Source: Geminocystis herdmanii PCC 6308
Lineage (GTDB): Bacteria > Cyanobacteriota > Cyanobacteriia > Cyanobacteriales > Cyanobacteriaceae
Length of the DNA: 64,000 bases
Direction: 5' to 3'
NCBI RefSeq assembly: GCF_000332235.1
Contig: NZ_CM001775.1
Location: 489,630-553,629, forward strand
The notes under the pieces are model-generated. The model was not told where the DNA came from. It saw only the letters and a program-made list of their open reading frames with translations, and did not search any database. Shown piece after piece: positions 61,547 through 64,000 of this stretch. Every line of letters starts with the position of its first letter. Within the stretch, counting starts at the first letter, position 1. The position numbers were made by a program, and so were the translations under genes.

Positions 61547-61783
61547 ATGGTTAACGCAGTTGTTCAGGAAATCAAAGAGAATTTTCTTTGTCCAATTTCA
61601 CCTTATCACGGTAAAGACTATACCAAAGGCTTAATTCCCAATCAAAAATTACAGATATTCACCTCTCAAATTAATTATATTACTGCTCTACATACCAACG
61701 GTAAATTATCAACATCTCAGGTGTGTGAAAAAATGGATCAGTTATGGCAAGAATTAGACATCATGGATAGAAAGGACTGTTAA
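61547..61783 (+). CDS. Small conserved cyanobacterial protein (DUF7219-like)
   Basis: A 78-residue soluble protein: an N-terminal FLCPISPYHGKDYTKGLIPNQKLQIFTSQINYITALHTNGKLSTSQVCEKMDQLWQELD. The 'YHG' and 'NxxLQxFxxxxxYIxxL' pattern recurs in a cyanobacteria-only family that I recall as DUF7219. The function is unknown. GGGGGGAAACA precedes the ATG at 61547, a plausible ribosome site. It is followed by the porin gene on the same strand. Confidence 0.8.
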   Translation: MVNAVVQEIKENFLCPISPYHGKDYTKGLIPNQKLQIFTSQINYITALHTNGKLSTSQVCEKMDQLWQELDIMDRKDC

Positions 61784-61846
61784 TGTAAAAAGTACATCAA
61801 ATTAATTCCATAATTGTTATTTAAAATAAATCTTTACTTGTCAAAC

Positions 61847-61896
61847 TCTCACCTCATATGCTAATAATTATTTATGACCAATATTCAGGTGTGAGA
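61847..61896 (+). promoter_or_regulatory. Leader hairpin over the porin ribosome-binding region
   Basis: CAAACTCTCACCT (61842-61854) faces AGGTGTGAGAAACTTTG (61887-61903), pairing as TCTCACCT with AGGTGTGAGA with a two-base bulge, and possibly CAAA with TTTG. The 3' arm contains the only AGGTG-like ribosome site before the porin start, so folding would hide it. Seen by eye; energetics not calculated. Confidence 0.4.
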
Positions 61897-61909
61897 AACT
61901 TTGAAAAAT

Positions 61910-63517
61910 ATGTTTAAATCCGTAAAAAAATATTCGATCGCAACTCCAGCCGTAATCGCTTTAACAATGGTTGCTAACGGTGTTGCTGTACAAAAAGCCA
62001 ATGCAAACGAAATTGCTAACACTACTTTAGAGCAAATTTCTGAATATAACCAAACCCAACCCATGGGGCAAGTAACCTCCGTTTCTCAATTAAGAGATGT
62101 TTCCCCTACCGATTGGGCTTTTGAAGCATTAAGAAGTTTAGTAGAGCGTTATGGTTGTATCGTCGGTTATCCCGATCGAACCTTCAGAGGAAATCGTGCT
62201 TTAAGTCGTTACGAATTCGCCGCAGGTTTAAACGCTTGTATGCAACAAATGGAGCGTTTAATTGCCGCCAGTGAAGCAGTTTTAAAAGAAGACATTGAAA
62301 AGCTAAAACGCTTAATGGCTGAATTTGAGAGCGAATTAGCCGCCTTAGGTGCAAGAGTTGATAACTTAGAAGGTAGAGTTGCTTTCCTAGAAGATCACCA
62401 ATTCTCCACTACCACCAAATTAAGAGGAGAAGTCATCTTTGCTTTAACGGGTTTTGGTCCTAATGATGATGGAAATAATCAAGTAACCCTGAGCGATCGT
62501 GTTCGTTTAAGTTTAGATAGTTCTTTCAGTGGAAAAGATAGATTAAGAGTTCGTTTAGCGGCAGGAAATGTTCCCCGTATTAGAACTCAAACTGGCAATA
62601 ATATCTCTAGTACTCAAGGCAGACTCAGCTTTGAACAATTTACTGGTGCGGGTAACGATGTTGAAGTTGATAAAGTTTTCTATACTGCACCTTTAGGAGA
62701 TAATTTCAAGTTTTGGGTAGGTAGTATGATGGCTGTTGATGATATTTACAAATCCTACTCTCCTTATACCGAAAGCGGTGGTAGTGGTGCTTTATCCCGT
62801 GCTTTACGTTACAACCCTGTTCTTTATCGCAACGTTGGAGAAGCTGGACTCGCTTTTCAATACAAGTTTAACAACACTTTTGATGTTACTGCATCTTACT
62901 TAGCAGGTAGTGGTAATAGTGCGGCTGATCCTACAAGAAGTAATGGTTTATTCAATGGGGTTTACAGTGCAGGACTTCAATTAGGCATTAACCCTAACAA
63001 GAATCTTGGCTTCGGTGTCGGTTATATGTTCTCTTACGACAACGCTACCAACATCGGTGGTGGTTTAACTCCCCTAGGTGGATTAAGTAATAGTCGTGAC
63101 TTAGGAGGCTTGAGAGTCGAAAGTCATAACGTTGGTATTCAAGGCACATGGCGTTTAGCTGAAAAATTCAATGTTTCTGGTTGGGGTGGTTACAGTGACA
63201 TCAACAATCCCAATCGAGGTGGTGGTAACGCAGATTTATGGACTTTTGCTGTTAATCTCTCCGTACTTGACTTAATGAAAGAGGGCGCAGTATTAAATGT
63301 CGGTGGCGGAATGTTACCTCTTGTAGAAGATTTAGATCAAATTACTGGAAGAGCCTTTGGTACTGCTTCCTCTTGGATTGTGGAAGGTAACTATAAATAC
63401 CCTGTAACTGACAATATTTCTATTACTCCCGGTGTTTATGCTATCTTTAATCCTAACCAAACAGGCAATAATGACACTGCGGTAGTCGGCGTACTTCGTA
63501 CTGTTTTCCAATTCTAA
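61910..63517 (+). CDS. Iron-uptake-type outer-membrane porin (SLH domain, OprB-like barrel)
   Basis: A major cyanobacterial outer-membrane channel of the Som/iron-uptake porin type. Signal peptide about 1-33 (PAVIALTMVANGVAVQKANA). An SLH domain follows (about 60-115, VSPTDWAFEALRSLVERYGCIVGYPDRTFRGNRALSRYEFAAGLNACM), which binds peptidoglycan-linked polymer. A coiled coil (about 118-165, LKEDIEKLKRLMAEFESELAALGARVDNLEGRVAFLEDH) leads to the beta-barrel (about 170-535) ending in Phe (VVGVLRTVFQF), the usual outer-membrane C-terminal signal. A TTG at 61901 is an alternative start; I chose the ATG at 61910. A terminator follows. Confidence 0.94.
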   Translation: MFKSVKKYSIATPAVIALTMVANGVAVQKANANEIANTTLEQISEYNQTQPMGQVTSVSQLRDVSPTDWAFEALRSLVERYGCIVGYPDRTFRGNRALSRYEFAAGLNACMQQMERLIAASEAVLKEDIEKLKRLMAEFESELAALGARVDNLEGRVAFLEDHQFSTTTKLRGEVIFALTGFGPNDDGNNQVTLSDRVRLSLDSSFSGKDRLRVRLAAGNVPRIRTQTGNNISSTQGRLSFEQFTGAGNDVEVDKVFYTAPLGDNFKFWVGSMMAVDDIYKSYSPYTESGGSGALSRALRYNPVLYRNVGEAGLAFQYKFNNTFDVTASYLAGSGNSAADPTRSNGLFNGVYSAGLQLGINPNKNLGFGVGYMFSYDNATNIGGGLTPLGGLSNSRDLGGLRVESHNVGIQGTWRLAEKFNVSGWGGYSDINNPNRGGGNADLWTFAVNLSVLDLMKEGAVLNVGGGMLPLVEDLDQITGRAFGTASSWIVEGNYKYPVTDNISITPGVYAIFNPNQTGNNDTAVVGVLRTVFQF

Positions 63518-63578
63518 CTTAATATTTTAACGATCGAGGTTTAAAACCTTGATCAGCTGATGTTGATGAAAACAAGTT

Positions 63579-63605
63579 ACCCCTTTTTTGAAGGGGTTTC
63601 TTTTT
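63579..63605 (+). terminator. Rho-independent terminator of the porin gene
   Basis: The stem ACCCCTT/AAGGGGT around a TTTTG loop is followed by TTCTTTTT. It lies about 60 bp after the porin stop and next to the convergent gene end at 63608. Confidence 0.85.
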
Positions 63606-63607
63606 CG

Positions 63608-64000
63608 TTATGTGAAACGACCATAGTATAATTCAGCACTAATACCACCATACTGATTTAATTTTTTCGCACCTTCTCCATAAACAAATTCAATTTGCGC
63701 TCCCGATAAAACAACTTCCACAATGAGGGAATCAAATTCTTCTGTATCCATAGGATAAGGGAGAACTAATGTTTTCACTCTACCTTCATTTAAGGCTTGT
63801 TCTACTCCTTGTTTTTCAATAACGGCTGTACCGTTAGTATTGAATCGATAAAGTAAGTTTTCTACTACCAAAACATCATGATCTTGCTCATAAGCATAGG
63901 CGATCGAGCGGATAATTTCAGCAATTTCGTTATCGGGAAGTTTGAAGTCCATGGCTTCAATATCCACCACTAAATTTCTTACGGCAGGATTAAGGGCATT
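63608..64000 (-). CDS. Archaeo-eukaryotic release-factor-like protein (C-terminal part, cut by window edge)
   Basis: The frame is open to the window edge: ten more codons (NALNPAVRNL) lie upstream of the GTG at 63970, so the gene continues beyond 64000 and this is its C-terminal 130 residues. The sequence (VIEKQGVEQALNEGRVKTLVLPYP, SLIVEVVLSGAQIEFVYGEGAKKLNQYGGISAELYYGRF) matches domain 3 of eRF1-like proteins, as found in bacterial aeRF families linked to ribosome rescue or stress. The domain call rests on the EqGVeqAL...VktLvl...GAqiEfV...L.qyGGIsA pattern. It converges with the porin gene. Confidence 0.75.
   Translation of the reverse strand, partial: NALNPAVRNLVVDIEAMDFKLPDNEIAEIIRSIAYAYEQDHDVLVVENLLYRFNTNGTAVIEKQGVEQALNEGRVKTLVLPYPMDTEEFDSLIVEVVLSGAQIEFVYGEGAKKLNQYGGISAELYYGRFT

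Overview
The window is chromosomal DNA of a low-GC unicellular or colonial cyanobacterium. The signs are the CmpABCD bicarbonate transporter, a CikA-type circadian kinase, an iron-uptake-type porin with an SLH domain, a fused ThiO-ThiG, cyanobacterial heptamer tandem repeats, and a very high density of CGATCG with several full HIP1 palindromes (GCGATCGC). Protein style and AT-richness suggest the Cyanobacterium/Geminocystis neighbourhood; that placement is an inference.

Left region (1-12.9 kb): a sensor gene with a Cache-type extracellular domain, cut by the window edge, then one 3,803-residue secreted-type protein gene (Swm-like repeats, LamG, FG-GAP/integrin-like repeats, lectin-like stretch, RTX, Calx-beta, C-terminal triple repeat). 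A 142-bp piece of the sensor gene recurs on the far side of the giant gene. Next (12.9-19 kb) is the cmpABCD operon for high-affinity bicarbonate uptake, interrupted between cmpC and cmpD by a PIN-type toxin-antitoxin pair, followed by a 925-residue Fe-S membrane/cyclic-nucleotide-domain fusion.

Middle (22-49 kb): translation and core genes (rpsB with a pseudoknot-capable leader, tsf, pth, topA, thiO-thiG, tRNA-Ala, tkt, proC, sepF, cbiB, a Sua5-like gene, fmt) with accessory DNA between them: an IS607-family element whose tnpB is broken at two in-frame slippery A6 sites, several toxin-antitoxin modules (some decayed), a CAP-domain secreted protein and small hypothetical genes.

Right region (49-64 kb): a secreted beta-helix protein, a disrupted PIN toxin, cikA with a retained candidate bilin-binding Cys, a HEAT-repeat protein, cbiM-cbiN under a cobalamin riboswitch, a glycosyl-hydrolase-like protein, two overlapping sugar-nucleotide epimerase genes, the porin, and the end of a release-factor-like gene cut by the window edge.

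The most striking non-coding feature is a family of about 200-bp non-autonomous elements (MITE-like) with ACCTSAGT terminal inverted repeats and 6-7 bp target duplications: three complete copies (29.9, 49.0 and 61.2 kb) and one remnant (56.2 kb). Two other dispersed repeat families and many 7-8 bp tandem arrays fill most intergenic gaps. Three unlinked secreted proteins share the same C-terminal triple repeat, which points to a common secretion or surface-binding module.
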